From Nematostella vectensis (lineage: Eukaryota > Cnidaria > Anthozoa > Actiniaria > Edwardsiidae): 64,000 nucleotides of DNA. The translations under genes were made by a program, and so were the position numbers. How positions within the stretch are numbered: the first letter of the stretch is position 1; each line of letters opens with the position of its first letter. Of this stretch, positions 25,111 to 36,604 are shown piece after piece. The notes under the pieces are model-generated. The model was not told the origin of the DNA. It ran no database searches and saw only the letters and a program-made list of their open reading frames with translations. The stretch is from contig NC_064039.1 of NCBI RefSeq assembly GCF_932526225.1, forward strand, positions 4,229,001 to 4,293,000, written 5' to 3'.

Positions 25111-25274
25111 ATCCTGATCACCACCCTTGTCCACCCTAGTAAGTATCTCCACCATCTTGATCACTACTCCCTCCATTCTAACTCCACCTCTGCTTCCTAT
25201 ACCTGATCAAACTTCACCATTCAAAAGGACAATATCAAGACGCTGTCCACGAGGTAGCTTATTTTCATTTTTCG

Positions 25275-26207
25275 TCAGTTTGACCGTAACAAAAGTGTTG
25301 TTTGTTTACCTGGTAAGTATGGCGCCAGAAGTCGTTTGAAAGCGCGTCGGAAATCTTTATTCATCACTCCGTAAATAAGAGGATTCAAACAGCTGTTGCC
25401 ATAATGCGCCCACTTTGCAATCGCCACAAGAACAGGGGATGGAGTGACGGCACTGGTGTAGTAACAGAGATTGATGACAAAGAAAGGTGACCAGCAAACG
25501 AGGAAGGCGCCTATCACAACCGCAAGCGTCTTGGTGGCCTTGAGCTCTTTTGTGAGAAAAAACCTGTGTGTTTTTCCTTTGATGGTAAGCTTGATCTGTT
25601 TGGCTTGATGGCGCGCGGTCAAAAAGATCCGGAAGTAGGCGATACAGATCGCTACGGCTGGGATAAGGAAGTTCATAACGGTAACAAACAGTGTGTACCC
25701 CCTCCAGTGCCAAAGAGTTGAACCCAGCGACGCCACCACGATGGAGTACACCCAGATACAGATGATAATAACGAGCGCGCGGGGTTTAGTCATCGTCAGA
25801 GGGTAAACCATCGGGTGTATGATACACAAATAACGGTCAATGCTCACGAACGTTAGGTGCCATATCGATGCCACACCCACTATTATATCCGTGCAGGTCC
25901 ATAACTTCTGCAGAATCATATCCATTACCCATTCCGGACCGGTTATAAGGTATGCCACCCAGACGGGCATCGCGAAAACAGCCACGAGGATGTCAGTGAC
26001 AGCCAGTGAGGCAACGAAACAATTTGTAACCTGCCTCATCCGATGAAATACTTTGAATGCCATTATGACAAAAACATTTCCGAAGACCGTCAGTAGAAGA
26101 AGAATGACCACAAAGGTTGAGCTTACGGCGATGGTTGTAATCGAAAATTTTGGAGGCGGCGAGTTAATAGAAGAGTTCGAGTCATTGCAGCAGGACTTCA
26201 TCTCCAT
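25275..26207 (-). CDS. Class A (rhodopsin-like) GPCR, biogenic-amine-receptor type, no TM3-ECL2 disulfide
   Basis: Single-exon frame of 310 residues with seven hydrophobic helices and a short N-terminus with glycosylation sequons at N8 and N11. Hallmarks: N44 (1.50), LAVTD with D72 (2.50), D107 (3.32, the amine-binding aspartate), D124-R125-Y126, W152 (4.50), P183 (5.50), CWSPFF with W239 and P241, W266 (7.40), Y269 (7.43) and NPLIY at 275-279. These fit aminergic receptors. Position 3.25, normally the disulfide cysteine, is Q100, and the very short ECL2 (about HWRGYTLF) has no cysteine, so the canonical bridge is absent. The serines of TM5 that bind catechols are T/N-like. A donor-like CCAG|GTAAAC at 25310 precedes the last 11 codons, so the true C-terminus may be spliced. 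The ligand cannot be assigned. Confidence 0.93.
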   Translation of the reverse strand: MEMKSCCNDSNSSINSPPPKFSITTIAVSSTFVVILLLLTVFGNVFVIMAFKVFHRMRQVTNCFVASLAVTDILVAVFAMPVWVAYLITGPEWVMDMILQKLWTCTDIIVGVASIWHLTFVSIDRYLCIIHPMVYPLTMTKPRALVIIICIWVYSIVVASLGSTLWHWRGYTLFVTVMNFLIPAVAICIAYFRIFLTARHQAKQIKLTIKGKTHRFFLTKELKATKTLAVVIGAFLVCWSPFFVINLCYYTSAVTPSPVLVAIAKWAHYGNSCLNPLIYGVMNKDFRRAFKRLLAPYLPGKQTTLLLRSN

Positions 26208-27774
26208 ATTGCGATAAAGTCAGCGGCCCGGTCCTGGCGCCGTGGTTGAGGTGTATATATCACGTTTAGCGAGATAGCCTTTAAGGCAGTATTTCGTTTC
26301 GTCTAAGCGATACTGAGGTTTCACCCAAACTGATTCGCCTACCTCCCTGTAATCAAATAAAAGAGAATATGCACAAAGAGCTTGTTAACAAGGACGGGGG
26401 ATGACTTTGACAAATTGATTGTCGTAAAACAAAAGGGATTTGATTATTTCTGTTTTTCTCATTTGATGATTTGCTATCACTTTAAGATAACGACTGAGGG
26501 TAGAATTATAAGGAAACCTTCAAAAAGTTCAAATTTAAATGTCAGTCGGCATGCATAGATTCGTTTTCGATATTGTCAATTGCTGATAAGCCTACTAGAG
26601 ATTAAACCAGAAAGGTACACAGTAATAACATCAGGGTTTAACTAATGAAATGTGTGCACAATGTTGATAGCCGTGCGGGAACTCTTGCACTACCTTATTA
26701 TTTTTATGACTGAATGAGTGTAATAAACAATAGATTCATTAAATTCCTATTCAGTGAAATTATAAAAAAAGTAATAGAGTTAAATAAACATAACAAGGTT
26801 GGTAGAGAAAAGCACAGAAAGTGCGTTGCCACCGAATGATATCTAAACACTAATTCATGAAGCAATAATGAAAAAAGTACTGATATTTATTAAGGCGCCT
26901 CGCGACTACTTGTCCATCGAGTCCGGGACTTATTTAATCAAACCAGTCTCTAACTTGCCACTTTGATTATATTTTACTTGCAAAACAGACTTGAGGTTTC
27001 GAGCAGACTTGATCTAATATCCTTTCAAGACGCCTCTCAAGAAAGAGTTAATTTACCTAGACAGAAGGTCAGTATTAATATACGTTAATGTGACCAATAT
27101 TATGGCTTTTCCCTTTCGAGATGGTGTTTGCCTTCGCAAGTAATATCATAAACTAGCATTACTAACATCTTTTTTGTCATCCAAACGTTATCATATACTT
27201 ATGCAAGAAAAGAAACTTAAACGAAAAAATATGACATATCAATCGTGGCCACTAAATAGAGCAAAATAAAGGAAAATTTAGATAAAAATCATAACTTCAT
27301 TTTCAGTTTTTTTTCATCTTATTCTTAAAGAAATAACCGACTAGACCAAATTGCTAACAAACCTTAAATGTTATTTGCTTAGGAGTTTTCGCGCTTCCAC
27401 ACAGCGCCAGAAGACGCCAAGCTGCTCTTTAACACTTCTTATTGATTAAATACGCAGCGAACATGCCTCTAGGGTCATTACCGAAGACATCTACTGCCGA
27501 AAGCTCCGCGTTTAATTAAGTCGATGTAAAAGGGAGCGACTATAAAGAAAGCAGGGCGGTTGAAGCACCTTCTAGTATTTTCATTATCATTATAAACAAG
27601 TGAACAGTTTTTGGACTTCGTTTATGCATGGGCAATGGTTTACGTAATTCAGATTTTACATGATACCAACTAATACTCAGAGAGGCTGGTTATATGATAA
27701 TAAATAATATAAGAAAACTTGGTGCATATTCGCCATTTTGTGTTGCTTATGGAATAGTAAAAATGGTAAAATAC
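26208..27774. other. GPCR upstream region, no gene recognised
   Basis: AT-rich sequence without recognisable exons or strong repeats. The region immediately upstream of the GPCR start (26208-26350) would hold its 5'UTR and promoter. No TATA box or clear motif stands out. Confidence 0.5.
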
Positions 27775-28150
27775 ACTCTTTTTTTTAAAAAAAGAACCTT
27801 TTTATAGGAACGTCAAGCCTGAGATTTCACCAAATTTTAAGAACATGCTAATAACATGCCGAGGCGTTCTAAAATGCAGAATCAAATTGTGATCACAGTA
27901 ACAACCTTATTATTGTTATTGATCATTAGTGTTATTGTCTTCCTTATTATTCATTGGGTATTAGGGAGCGGTCATTATTTAATGGGGGTAGGGGTGGGGG
28001 GTAGGCCGGCAATTTTGCAAAACCCGGCTCAAAAATTTTGGCCCCCTCAAATCCAAGCGCGAAAATCGTGACCCCCCTAGACCGAGCGCCCAAAATTTTG
28101 CACCCAAACCCCCCCTCCACCCACCACCTCCTCCACATTTTCATATTCAA
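27775..28150 (+). repeat. Repeat copy 2 of the 15900 family plus adjoining G/C-rich repeat
   Basis: 27775-27965 matches 15900-16100 (AGAACCTTTTTATAGGAACG, then CCTGAGATTTCACCAAATTT). It runs directly into a G-rich then C-rich block at 27965-28110 (GGTCATTATTTAATGGGGG, CCCGGCTCAAAAATTTTGG), which is related to the blocks at 21520-21610 and 28870-28975. Reading frames here are repeat-derived. Confidence 0.65.
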
Positions 28151-29470
28151 TAATTATATCTCTTTAAAACCACCGAGACTTGACATGCATACTGAGTGTA
28201 GCTGAATATAACCTTTACTAAAATATAGATCTGATAGATTCCAGCTAGCATGGCTATTTTGTCCTATTTAATTTAAGTATGAATCTTTACTTTCCCTAGT
28301 TAAAGAGTGGCACAGAAATAAACAACAAATACCGGTGTCGCTAGATAACGAGATAACGTCGTCGACGGCATTAAAGCCGCATTGTCACCAGTTTACTTCC
28401 GGAGGTCCGACGGAAACCTCAACCGTTTAAAGACAAAAGATTCTATTAGAATTCGAGATATTTAACAGGCCATCCGCTCTAAATTATCGATCAAATCCTC
28501 GAAGAAACTTTCAATAGACACACTGCTTTCAATATTTTGAAATATTTTCAGCGTTTTCCGTTAAAAAATCATCGGAGATTGCTACGTAATCGACTGGAAG
28601 TAAACTGGTGACAATGCGGCTTTAACAAAGACATTCTAGGTTTCGCAACATTTTAAAGTATTCGTTTTGTTCAACTGATTAAAATGGGCAGCTTTGTCTG
28701 TCAACCATGAGAGGGATTCTCAAAATGTATTTATATAAAGACAATATTTGAACCTGAACAATATGGAACTAGATATACAATAGTAGGAAACATTATGAAC
28801 TGAATAAAATTTAAATTTGAACAATGACTCTCTTGCTCAGTATTATATTAAAAACAGACTTAAATTCGGCGCCCAAAAAATGTGACCCCCCTCTAATGAC
28901 AGCCCCCCAAAAATATGACCCCCCTAAATCGGCGCCCCCCAAAAACATACCCCCCCTAAATATTCGCCGCCCCCAAGTCCAATCTGAGTCCAAGCTATCA
29001 CAGCTACAATATAACTTTGAATGCTTGGCTGTAAGACATTGGATTTTGATTTTCCGCTTCATAACATTTACAAAGGTCATTTGCCATTCAAAGAACCAAC
29101 CTGTAAACGAGGATTTTGATGAGGGACAGAGTTCTGAGTATATTGTTGTCGAATGAAAGGTGTACTCACTTTTTAAATGGCCTGTAGCGTCGGCAACAAA
29201 AGAGGAAATAAATAAAAAAGAAAGAAAATGCTTTTCCGGTAAGTATTTCCCGCCCACTTTAAAAGTAAACACAGTTTTTTGGTCCGCGCATCAGGTTGGT
29301 TGCCTCTGGCGGTTTGCGGTTCAATTGGAGCCCCAGCGTAGCTAATAGACCCTGGTGTAATAATTACTGGTCATACTACAGCGCTAGGCAGCTAAAATAT
29401 TATTATCCTTACTACTCCTGACAAAAGCAAGTCCTTATTCTCACGATATTGATTCAGCCCCATATTTGTA
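28150..29470. other. Intergenic; C-tract repeat at 28870-28975
   Basis: No gene was recognised. The only structured part is a block of phased C runs (GGCGCCC, AAAAAATGTGACCCCCC, CAAAAATATGACCCCCC and so on). It belongs to the same dispersed family as 27965-28110. Confidence 0.5.
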
Positions 29471-29479
29471 TATTCAACT

Positions 29480-29591
29480 GAAAACACTTTGTTATGATCA
29501 ACAGCACCTATATTTCTGCTGTGCACAACAGCCTTCCTCAGGGTCACCCCAGACGAAATATAGGTGCTGTTGATCATAACAAAGTGTTTTC
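29480..29591. repeat. Perfect 37-bp inverted repeat with 38-nt loop
   Basis: Left arm 29480-29516 (GAAAACACTTTGTTATGATC...) and right arm 29555-29591 are exact reverse complements over 37 bp. The 38-nt loop contains a smaller hairpin (GCTGTGCACAACAGC). Transcribed, it would form a long, fully paired stem. It may be a small transposon, a recent foldback duplication, or a miRNA-like precursor. No target duplication or neighbouring gene is seen. Confidence 0.85.
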
Positions 29592-29599
29592 TCTTGTTA

Positions 29600-31575
29600 T
29601 TAGTTAAATTGTATCGAGAATCTAGTTTTGACAACACAAAGAGATGCTTGTGATTTATTTGTATATTCAACTGTGTATGCATTTGAAAAAGCAAGAAACA
29701 AAAACTATAGAAGCTGCTAGAATAGTAAAAAAAAAAAAAAAACAGAAGCTGCTGGGTTTGATACAAAAACGATGGTTCAATACGCGGGGGGGCGAAACCC
29801 GGAAAAGTGGACCTAATTTTTCCAGAGTGTGGGGATGTGGGGCGTAGTGAGTTCTCTGATGAAAATCTGATCACCCCCAAAAAAGGGATTTTTATGCCTT
29901 GTATCTCCACGGGACGTTAATTGTCGGATTTGGCTACATATCAGAGCGATCTAGCTTATGCTTGATAGTTTTGTCTACAAATAGCACGTCTATTGAGAAC
30001 CGAAAGTAGACCTTCGGCTGTTGTGTTGTGCTGTTTAATTTAAAACTTTTAAACTAGGATCCGGAGCCGAACCTAATTCCAAGTTTCCAATTTTCTATTC
30101 ACCAGCCTTGTTGTCTCGAAGCTGTTAACCTCCCTAACATCGGCGTGGTGCGAGAAGACTTGTAACCAATCTAATTCCGTTAAGAAATTAAAATCGTTTT
30201 AAATGCGTACTTTTCCTTTAGGCTTTGTGTGCACGTTAAAAAAAAGCAAACTGGAATTAAAATATTCGTATTTTTACTGGACTAAATACCCTCTTTGTCC
30301 TGACCTCCCGTGAAACAATAGCTTACAATAATTCTCTCTTTATTACCCACTGAATAGAGAAAAAAATGAAAATTATCTTAAAAGATTTGAAAAAAGAAAT
30401 AATGATTATTACAATCCCGTAATTAGTGTACGGTATTGCTTTATGTTGATCTGTCAGGGAAAAAGGAATTGCCAAACTGTGTTTTAATGATGGAAATTTC
30501 CAATGTCTAAAACCTTCTTCGTGGGGTCCAAAGTTATGGAAAATGTAGAATAAAAAAGGAATGCACTTGAAATAATAACAATATTATAATATTCTTACTT
30601 ACGTTTCATTTAGTGGATTTACTGGCCTTTGAGGTAACTTGTTCCAGACATACGGTAATGTTGTCTGTAAACAAACCACAGAAAAATTAAGTAATGAAGA
30701 AGTTTGTGTAAACTGCAGATTTCCTCTGCAGATATGGTGTAGTTCTGACCCGCTCTATGAGCAAACTTTCGATTTTTTCTATTGATATCACGGTTTAAAC
30801 TGGTACTGGCAGATAAACCATCGTAATCATACGGTGATACCACGAGGCGTGTCACGAACTATAATATAATCACATTTCACTTCACAGCTTCATCACCAAC
30901 CAGACACGACCCTAACATTGATCTTCACGTAAATCTGTCAAATCCATCTCAAAGCATTTATATAAGAATGCTTGCGTGTAGAGCAGTGGAGGGAACTAAC
31001 TATAACTGGAAATACTTCATTATTGAGGTGAAACTGTTGATGGCCTTGTGTCATTCAGTTTGTTATTTAAATCACCCTAATGAGGATTTGCCTTATCGTC
31101 GCACGTAAGTCCACGCCGAAAATTGGTCTCTCACGTATTAGTAGATCCTTACTTTAACTCGTGAATTAAGCATAAAAAGTGAAAACATGCGTTCAAAGAG
31201 GTTATTGCTCGGGTACCGAACTTAAGCACAACTTTGTCAAATGGTAACTTTTTTAGTTATGGTTCGATTTGGACCTTGGACATTTTTCATAATTAACACA
31301 TTGACCTCTCAACCGGCCTGTAACGGCTTAGGGAAGTACCCACAACCCAAAAAATTCATAAATGCAAACTAAACACAACAAGATGAAAATACTCAGGCAT
31401 CAGTCTAAGGGATAAATGGTCTTGAAGATATGCATCCAACCAAGGTGTTGGCAACTACTCTTAAGCCAAATAATAGCACAGGTTCTTTGACAAATTTCAA
31501 ATCGAACAAGGAAAGAAAAGCAGAATCACCCCTCTCAATAAAACGCTCAAAATACCACACAAGGGAGAGAGATCA
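29600..31575. other. Gene-poor stretch, nothing recognised
   Basis: AT-rich with an A run at 29729-29743. There are short frames only; none has splice borders, family motifs or repeated copies in this window that I can support. Confidence 0.5.
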
Positions 31576-31579
31576 GCAA

Positions 31580-32306
31580 ACACAGCTCAAGAAACAAATA
31601 GATACTTTTATTCTGATCCTCCAGGTACATTTTCATGGCTTCAAGACACAATGTCCACTCCTTGAAGGCTTGTAAAACCACGAAGATGCCTTTACGAATT
31701 GCAAAGAATCCTGGGAGATCCAGGGAAAAATTCACGAGGGGAGGGCCAGTCAATACTCCTCTCCCCCAAGTCAGATGGTTTTTTTATAAGTCTTTTCACC
31801 CCGAAGAGCCAAACAAATCAATTCCAGGTCATACAGACCCAGAATAGCAGTGTAAACAATTTTGGAATCAATTTGGTTTCAGAAAAGACAGCATTTAGGA
31901 GAGCTGTGGTGATTTATTAGAAAATTATTTTCTCATCCAGGCAAAGCCAAACAAGAAAAAAACATTATGAATCCACCTTTGCTTGCAAATATCCATAAGC
32001 AAAGCACTCAATTATGCTCCAATAGACTTCATGATGTCCTGAGACACTCTCCTAATATGCTCATAGCTGTATTTTTGATGAAAAATACAAGTAGCCATCA
32101 AATTGTGCTTGCTTCAGCACAACGACGAGGGATTAAAAGTGGGACCGCAAAGCACTGTTGGAAAGCTTGGATACCGCTGACTAGGTGCAGCTGTGTTTGA
32201 CTTTGACGGGCTGTATAAAACTCAGAATAGGGGGGGGAGGTATCTGTTTTCAGTCTGTTTTTTTTTTGTAAATTCAGCTCAAAAATAGCCAGGAGTCAAT
32301 GGGTTA
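31580..32306 (-). repeat. Interspersed repeat, ~730 bp, copy B (reverse complement of 10530-11275)
   Basis: Read on the minus strand it begins TTAACCCATTGACTCCTGG and ends AATAAAAGTATCTATTTG, colinear with copy A. The short frames across it (for example 31547-31753) are shadows of the repeat. Confidence 0.7.
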
Positions 32307-33409
32307 AATTATTCCCGCAGATGAAAAGAGGAAAAGGAGGATCTGTTAGAATAGTGTTTCCTATAACAAAACGAAACTGCGATATCCTGCTTCAAGTCCC
32401 GTCGAAAGACCTAGGAGGGGGATTGGCTGACTGAAATATAGAAATGTACAGTCTTATTATTGAGGCGTGACCGTTTTAATTTATTTTTTAGCATTTTATG
32501 GCTTGAAATTTTCTTAATGATGTTCTTAAATTGAAGTCTATATAAAAATGTAATAAGTATTGGAATAAAGAATTGGAAAAGTAAAGAACCACAAATGATA
32601 AAATCAATAATATTTTAATGTTATGTTATTGAACACATTTTAGAACGCATCGTGTTTTTGCTGCTGTCTAAGAATGTTTATGGTCTAAGTCTGGGCAGGA
32701 TTTTCGCATGTAGAATTTTGTGAAATCTCAGGCTGGACGCTCTTTAAAAATTGAGTGTAGTTTGAGGAAAACATATTTTGATGGCTGCTTCAATTTAACA
32801 TTTTCAAGCGCTTTTTTGTTTCAAAGGGTTCCCGATTCTACCACCACTAGTTTCAAGTCCATTAGCCTGCTAACATTCTCTACAAACATATCTCTCCATA
32901 ATAACAAGCTGCGGCGTTCCTCTTTTTATAAAAACAAAAAAAAATCTTCAGCGTTCTCAATTTCTTGGATGAAGACTATATTCGAATTTCATTTTAGTCC
33001 TACCTTTTTTTATGAGCTATTACCGGAAATTTGGGAACTCTCGTCAACGATTCCCATTAGACTAATCTTCTTCTGGCATCCGTCATTCAAAACTTTTGAA
33101 GAGCGTTTTTATTGGCCAGCTTTATAATCCTTACCAATCACGTTTTCTTCTCTCCATCAGGCTCTAACCAATGAAAAAGCATCAAATGTAATTCCCATGA
33201 TTTGAATGACGGAAGCCAGAAAGCGGCTGTAGTAGTTTGAAATTTTTGACGAGAGGCGAGAGCATGGAGCATGGGGAAGAGAGTGGCACGAGAACGAGGC
33301 ATGAGAAAAAAAGGGAGGGGGTATCCCCACGCACGAAAAAGGCCCTGAGTCATCGGTGTCGGTGGCGGACGGCGGATTTCTTGTTGAAACGACGCCATTT
33401 TGTTTGTTG

Positions 33410-33673
33410 ACACGACCTCGTTTGCATGCCCAAAACAAGATGGATTGCGGGATTTGTTGCACACAAAAAAAACGTGATGTTACACGGATCGATTTTTTCA
33501 TAATTCGTCATTTTTTGTTGCATTATTTCGATCATGATTCAAAATCCTGAAACATGTTGCAAAACAAAATTTGCGTATAAAACGAGGCAAAAGACCATGT
33601 TTCACGGCAATCGTTTTTTTGTGCAGCATGTTGCGCGAAAAAACGATGTGCAAAACGACGCGTGTAACATCAC
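33410..33673 (+). repeat. Partial copy of the TGTTACACGG TIR element
   Basis: Colinear with 58500-58744: CACGACCTCGTTTGCATGCC, then GTGATGTTACACGGATCG, CCTGAAACATGTTGC, and the right end GACGCGTGTAACATCA. The left terminus is missing or replaced, so this copy is truncated. Confidence 0.75.
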
Positions 33674-33679
33674 CTTTAT

Positions 33680-36120
33680 ACTGCCTCATGCTGAAACGCA
33701 AAGTTACTTACTTTGGAGACTATACGGCAAGTTCGTGGCTTGAAATAAAATAGACAAATGCGTAAAAAATCAAATACTCCCTACTAGCAGAAAAAGTATT
33801 AAATTCTTTCTGCTCACATACATATAAAGAGATAAGAATACAAACTTCAAGTTCGCCAAGACTATTTGAAGGGCTCCGCGTGATAGAAATGCACATGAAA
33901 GGCTAACGCATTTGCCGACATAATCACCCATTCATATTTGTAATTCTGAGATAAAGTTTGTAAGCGAAAAGAATAGCGCAGGAGTTTTAGTGCGAATGAC
34001 TGAAAATGCTCGGGTCAAGAGGGCGTGCGAGGTTTTCATTCTTTTCCGCAAGGTTTGCGGCAAGCGGGTTTTTTTGTGAAAAAGGATTTGAAAAAAAAAG
34101 AAAAAAATTAAGTAAAAGTCAATTAAAAAACAAACGAGAATTTACTATTTTGATAATTAGCAATTTCAAATTAGGGAACTCGAGATACTGAAAATTTGTC
34201 ACTGGGCCATTCAGTATACAGAACAAAGTATTTTTAGTTTCGCCATCGTTGGACCTTTGTAGATAAGATATATCCGGACTCAATTTCCTTTGAATATTTT
34301 TTCGACTGTTTGAAAGCTACGAACATATAAAGGGAAAAATGCAAAGATAAGAAAAACGAGTAACAGGCTCTTATTTTGATTACCTAACAATGGATTTTAT
34401 ATTATATTAAAGTGATATACTGCTCATGTCGGTATCATTCATCATTATTAAATAAAATAAACTTTTAAATTATCTTATCAATTTAGAAATCTGCCTTCAT
34501 CGCCGAGATATCGTTAGGCTCAAAGAATTTAGCACTGCAACTTTCCTTTTCAAAAAATAACAGATTAACATTAAATTCTAAAACATCGATTATGTTTTAT
34601 CCCATTTCAGTGTTCAAAATTGAAGCTGAAAGAGACAAAAACGTTAGTTGGGAACTATGAAATTGTTTTTTTTAACGTTAAAACGTTTATTGTGGAGAAT
34701 GATGCAACATAACCTAAAGTTTGACAAACATAAAAAAAATATAGCAGGCCCCGTAATGTAGATACCAAATAAAACCCTGAGGACATTGAGTATTGAAACG
34801 TCACTTAAAACCGCCAGAAATAGCAAGCGAAGTGAGGGTCTCCAGATCAAATTTTTTATCGAATTAAAGATTAAACAGATTCTTACCTGGTCATATGAAG
34901 GAGTTTTTTTTTTATAAATGTATTTTCGGCTGCGTTGATTATTAATCTATCTTTTGCCTTTTTCCCTCTGTGGGAGAAGCAGCTGCAAGTTTGGTGATTT
35001 TCATCCTTCTTTCGTATGTTCTATGTAATTACCATACACATCAATCTTAGAAACGTAAACAATCAGTTCAATTTCTCACCAAAACTATGTATACACTTAT
35101 GTATGTATACGTTTCCTTGACTCTGAATCAACTAGGAGCGAGAATAGCCACTAACAGGGAACGAACTTGTTGTGTTTATTGTATCGACGCTTGGTGATCA
35201 AATGCTGCAACAATTAAATACAAAGGGGATATCGCCTGTGATTGGATACCGTAAAACTGTCAATCATTTCGCAGCTAGATTTTCCCAGCTGACGGAGCAG
35301 ATGCCTAAATTTGTCACCAAATATTAGATAACTAGAGACGTCGTCAAGATCAACGTTGCATTGGCGACTTAACAAATTAATCAAATATTTGAAAGATTGC
35401 GCAATGACAATCAATATTTCGGCTTCTACTCTATTCTCGATCGTTTTGAGAAAAACATTTTAGGGAGGAGGGAGGGGGTGTGAAGACATGTCCAGGGGCG
35501 TCGCATGCTGGGGATCTGTGGCGCTTACACTACTCATTTTTAATGCACATAGCACAAAAATGTTATGTTTAAATAAAAGTACTGAGGCAGAATTTGATTT
35601 TGTTCTCTTTAGGGACAGGGGAAGGTTGGATCAAATGCGAATAAAAGAATTATAGAATAGAGCCTCTTAAAAAAAACCTCGAGCCTCTGGTTTTCCAGGG
35701 TAAAATCCTCAAGGGAGACGTGAAAATGTTCGAGTAAGCGGGAAGTTTGAGAAATACGAGAAAGAGCAACTCGAAAACTAGGGAACTAAAAGTCTAGGAA
35801 ACTTTAAAAAAAATAACGAAATATGTCAACGAAACGTTTCGTAAGTGACGGACCATTAGAAAAGTGGGGGGCGGGTAAGAAACAAACAAAATTCATACAC
35901 AATAAAAAAAACAGAAAAAAATTGCATAGAACGATGAAAAAATTGCACGTCTTGGAGAAACAAAAGAGAAGACAAAAAGCATGCACTACTGAAACCTCAA
36001 TTCATGTCAAATTCAAAATTAAGTTCTGTTCTTTTCTAGAAGGAGAGCTGGAGGTATATTCACATAGATGTCGCGCATACATTCAAACATTTTCCTATTA
36101 AGGGGCTAAGGGAAAAGGGC
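33680..36120. other. Gene-poor stretch, no gene recognised
   Basis: AT-rich with poly-A/T tracts. The frames at 33534-33753 belong to the repeat just upstream. The 35823-36101 Lys-rich frame is low complexity. Nothing else is supportable. Confidence 0.5.
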
Positions 36121-36124
36121 GGGG

Positions 36125-36395
36125 TTGGAGTTCGAGACCGTGGGTTCGATTTACCGGGAAGTTCGATTTAACAAGGCTTTGAGTTTTCAGAACGTTCGAG
36201 TTAACAAGGGTTTGTGTTACCAGGAAGTTCAAGCTAACAAGGGTTTGAGTTAACGGGATGTCCGAGCTAACAAGGATTTGAATTACCGGAACGTTCGAGT
36301 GAGCAATGGTTTGAGTTACCGGGAAGCTCGGTTAACAAGGACTTGAGTTACCGGAACGTTAACAAGGGTTTGAGTGAGCGGAAAGTTCGAGTTAA
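36125..36395 (+). repeat. Degenerate ~34-bp tandem repeat (GTTCGAGTTAACAAGGGTTTGAGTTACCGG type)
   Basis: About eight imperfect copies alternate 'GTTCGAGTTAACAAGGG' with 'TTTGAGTTACCGGGAA'. The lead-in 35690-35800 has weaker related units (GTTCGAGTAAGCGGGAAG). There is no coding signal. Confidence 0.75.
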
Positions 36396-36604
36396 AAATT
36401 ATTCGATCATTATACACTTATTGGAAATCCTCATGTTGTTATGGAGTTAATTGCATCCTTGTTTTTATGTTATCTCAAAACAGTGTCCCTACAAGACTCC
36501 ACTAATAACCGCAATGACATAAATTTCCATAAAATTTCCTCAGATATAAAAATGTTTGTCCTACCTTTCCTTTCTGCTTCCTTCCTGGCTAATTCTCTTG
36601 TTGT

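Noticed and set aside
25357-25713. 118-codon minus-strand frame
   Set aside because: Out-of-frame shadow of the GPCR.
28811-29272. 153-codon minus-strand frame with Gly repeats
   Set aside because: Its Gly-rich part is the C-tract repeat at 28870-28975 and the rest has no coding support.
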